Below are positions 6,252 to 7,471 of a DNA stretch of 7,471 bases, piece after piece. This DNA comes from Planctomycetota bacterium. GTDB taxonomy: Bacteria; Planctomycetota; Planctomycetia; Planctomycetales; Planctomycetaceae. The stretch's first letter is position 1. Every line of letters starts with the position of its first letter. The notes beneath the pieces are model-generated. The model did not search any database. It was not told the origin of the DNA and saw only the letters and a list, made by a program, of their open reading frames with translations. The translations under genes and the position numbers were made by a program. The DNA lies in assembly GCA_013151585.1 (NCBI GenBank), contig JAADHY010000558.1, forward strand, positions 1-7,471, read 5' to 3'.

Positions 6252-7180
6252 CGCTGCTCATGGAAACCGATCGAAAAAGTCCGCACCGGACGGTCACTGG
6301 CCGATTGCATCAGGGCCACGATGGTCGATGAATCGACACCTCCGGAGAGAAACGCCCCCAACGGCACGTCGGAGATCATGCGAATCTTCACGGCGTCGGC
6401 CAACAGCGACTCCAGCTCGTCGATGGCATCGCGTGCCGAGCCGCGAAACGGGTTCTCGCGTCCCCGCCGCACGGCTTCCTCCAGAGTCCAGTAGGGCGAC
6501 GGCTCGGGAAGCCGACCGCGGTCGTCTGCTCGGACGGTGAGCCGCGTCCCGGGCAGGAGTTTCCGAATACCACGATAGATGCTGTGGGGCGCCGGCACAT
6601 AGTTGTGCCGCAAAAGCAAGCTGAGCGCTTCGCGGTCGATGTCGGCCTGAAAGTCAGGGTGAGCTCGCAAGGGCTTCAGCTCCGAGGCGAAGAAAAACGT
6701 GTCGCCGCACCAGCCGTAGTAAAGCGGCTTGATGCCGAGTCGGTCGCGGACCAACGTCAGCCGCCGCTCCTTTCGGTCCCAAAGCGCAAAGGCGAACATG
6801 CCTATCGACCGGCGCAGCGTTTCCTCCAATCCCCATTGAGCGATCGCTTCGATCAGCGTTTCGGTATCGGAGTGACCCCGGAAATGGCAGCCCCGGGATT
6901 CCAGTTCCGGCCGGAGGTCCAGGTGGTTGTAGATTTCGCCGTTGTAGACGATAACGTACCGTCCACAAGCGGACGTCATGGGCTGGCGGCCGGCCGGCGA
7001 GAGATCGAGAATCGCCAGCCGCCGATGTCCCAGCGCGATGCCGGCGGCGGCGTCCGTCCAGACGCCCTCGGCGTCCGGCCCGCGCGGAGCCATGGGAGCG
7101 ATCATTGCCGCCGTTTGCTCGCGCAGCTCGTCATCCGTCTGCCGAGCGGACGCACACAAGAAGCCAGCCACACCGCACAT
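6179..7180 (-). CDS. asnB: N-terminal part of frameshifted asparagine synthetase (AsnB), glutaminase domain plus PP-loop
   Basis: AsnB uses glutamine, ATP and aspartate to make asparagine. Relatives in surface-polysaccharide clusters amidate sugars. The start MCGVAGF gives Cys2, the N-terminal nucleophile of class II amidotransferases after Met removal. Glutaminase motifs follow: PRGPDAEGV (32-40), LGHRRLAILDLSPAGRQPM (50-68), YNGEIYNH (79-86), SDTETL (104-109), GMFAFALWD (127-135) and RDRLGIKPLYY (145-155). The synthetase domain begins with the PP-loop LSGGVDSS (278-285) and continues to TFSIGFHEQ (301-309). After that the frame drifts into 24 unrelated, Arg/Thr-rich residues (RCTTKRRTQRR...) and stops at 6179. 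The rest of the enzyme continues in the other frame from about 6251. The start lies 10 bp after the stop of the glycosyltransferase gene, so the two are probably co-transcribed. Either the gene is broken or the base calls are wrong here. Confidence 0.88.
   Translation of the reverse strand: MCGVAGFLCASARQTDDELREQTAAMIAPMAPRGPDAEGVWTDAAAGIALGHRRLAILDLSPAGRQPMTSACGRYVIVYNGEIYNHLDLRPELESRGCHFRGHSDTETLIEAIAQWGLEETLRRSIGMFAFALWDRKERRLTLVRDRLGIKPLYYGWCGDTFFFASELKPLRAHPDFQADIDREALSLLLRHNYVPAPHSIYRGIRKLLPGTRLTVRADDRGRLPEPSPYWTLEEAVRRGRENPFRGSARDAIDELESLLADAVKIRMISDVPLGAFLSGGVDSSTIVALMQSASDRPVRTFSIGFHEQRCTTKRRTQRRLPSISARITSSTT
6249..6257 (-). other. asnB: Frameshift point inside asnB
   Basis: On the minus strand FHEQ is encoded in one frame up to 6254, and YNEAPYA starts at 6248 in the -1 frame. 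Family members usually have two residues between the FxE and the aromatic-(N/D)EA motif. That spacing returns if two bases (for example the CG after CAG) are removed, giving HEQ-V-YNEA. A TGA in the downstream frame at 6258-6260 limits the shift to this 9-base stretch. There is no heptanucleotide slippery site in it, so programmed frameshifting is unlikely. Confidence 0.75.
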
Positions 7181-7190
7181 CGATCATCCG

Positions 7191-7471
7191 TTATCCGTCA
7201 GAGGCGAAAGACATCCTGTCGACTTCGGGTTCCGCGAGGCCGTCCAGCGCGGCGTTTCGTTCAAGAAAAAAATGGTCTGGCAAAAACCGCTCGCGGATAT
7301 CCGGGACCTTCCGAGCCGGCCGCTGCCTGAGTTTCACGCCGCGCATCACGCGATCCAGCCCCGCGGCCGAAGCCGACACATCTTCGGGTGGCTCGAAAAG
7401 CCCGTCAAGGCCATTTCGAATGATCTCGCGCCGACCTCCCTCGCCATCGAAACGGTCGGGTGGCCCGTCAG
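7191..7471 (-). CDS. C-terminal end of a glycosyltransferase, GT4-like (5' end outside window)
   Basis: The frame is open from the right edge of the window to the TAA at 7191-7193; about 92 residues are visible. EIIRNGLDGLFEPPED is the typical late GT4 stretch (E-I-I-x-x-G-x-x-G-hydrophobic-F-x-P-x-x-D) that closes the nucleotide-sugar site in GT-B fold enzymes. It is followed by a helical tail (AAGLDRVMRGVKLRQRPARKVPDIRERF) like the usual 'L..L..D..LR..L...A...+ERF' end. The final 25 or so residues look variable. GT4 enzymes move a sugar from a nucleotide donor to a lipid or glycan acceptor on the cytoplasmic side of the membrane. The stop is 10 bp from the asnB start, pointing to one operon for a surface glycan. 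An internal ATG near 7344 is not a real start because the motif precedes it. Acceptor and sugar are unknown. Confidence 0.7.
   Translation of the reverse strand, partial: DGPPDRFDGEGGRREIIRNGLDGLFEPPEDVSASAAGLDRVMRGVKLRQRPARKVPDIRERFLPDHFFLERNAALDGLAEPEVDRMSFASDG

Noticed and set aside
6249..6280. Programmed -1 frameshifting in asnB, because a run of five T on the minus strand (6274-6278) is nearby
   Set aside because: A TGA in the target frame at 6258-6260 lies after the T-run, so slippage there would end translation at once. No slippery heptamer exists in the permitted stretch.

Overview
The window reads as a GC-rich bacterial chromosome segment from an organism with a diderm-type envelope. 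A HlyD/YbhG-type periplasmic adaptor encoded next to its ABC exporter indicates two membranes. Gene style (proline/arginine-rich linkers, asnB beside glycosyltransferases) would fit Planctomycetota, but this is an inference and no phylogenetic marker is present.

Layout: (1) 2-475, plus strand: the C-terminal end of a multi-spanning membrane protein that looks like an ABC-2-type permease. (2) 476-598: a short convergent spacer with a perfect 8-bp inverted repeat. (3) 599-1488, minus strand: a compact two-gene module, a small nucleotidyltransferase-like protein (DUF6932-like) followed, with an ATGA overlap, by an XRE-type helix-turn-helix protein. It has the architecture of a toxin-antitoxin or defence module and its own near-consensus sigma70 promoter. 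The promoter is placed so that the mRNA should begin at or next to the AUG (leaderless). (4) 1489-1664: spacer with that promoter and two inverted repeats. (5) 1665-7471, minus strand: a tightly packed gene run read from right to left: end of a GT4-like glycosyltransferase, 10-bp gap, asnB-type asparagine synthetase split by a frameshift near 6249-6257, 49-bp gap, HlyD-type adaptor, 4-bp overlap, and one polypeptide carrying both an ABC ATPase and an ABC-2 permease.

How they may work together: the glycosyltransferase and AsnB-family amidotransferase suggest a surface-polysaccharide locus (AsnB relatives amidate sugars or supply asparagine). The adaptor plus ATPase-permease fusion form a complete inner-membrane part of a YbhGFSR-like exporter. 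Whether the exporter serves the polysaccharide or only shares the transcript cannot be told from sequence.

The points most worth a second look are the nucleotidyltransferase/XRE pair with its leaderless promoter and the asnB frameshift. No CRISPR array, tRNA, rRNA, transposase or attachment site was seen.
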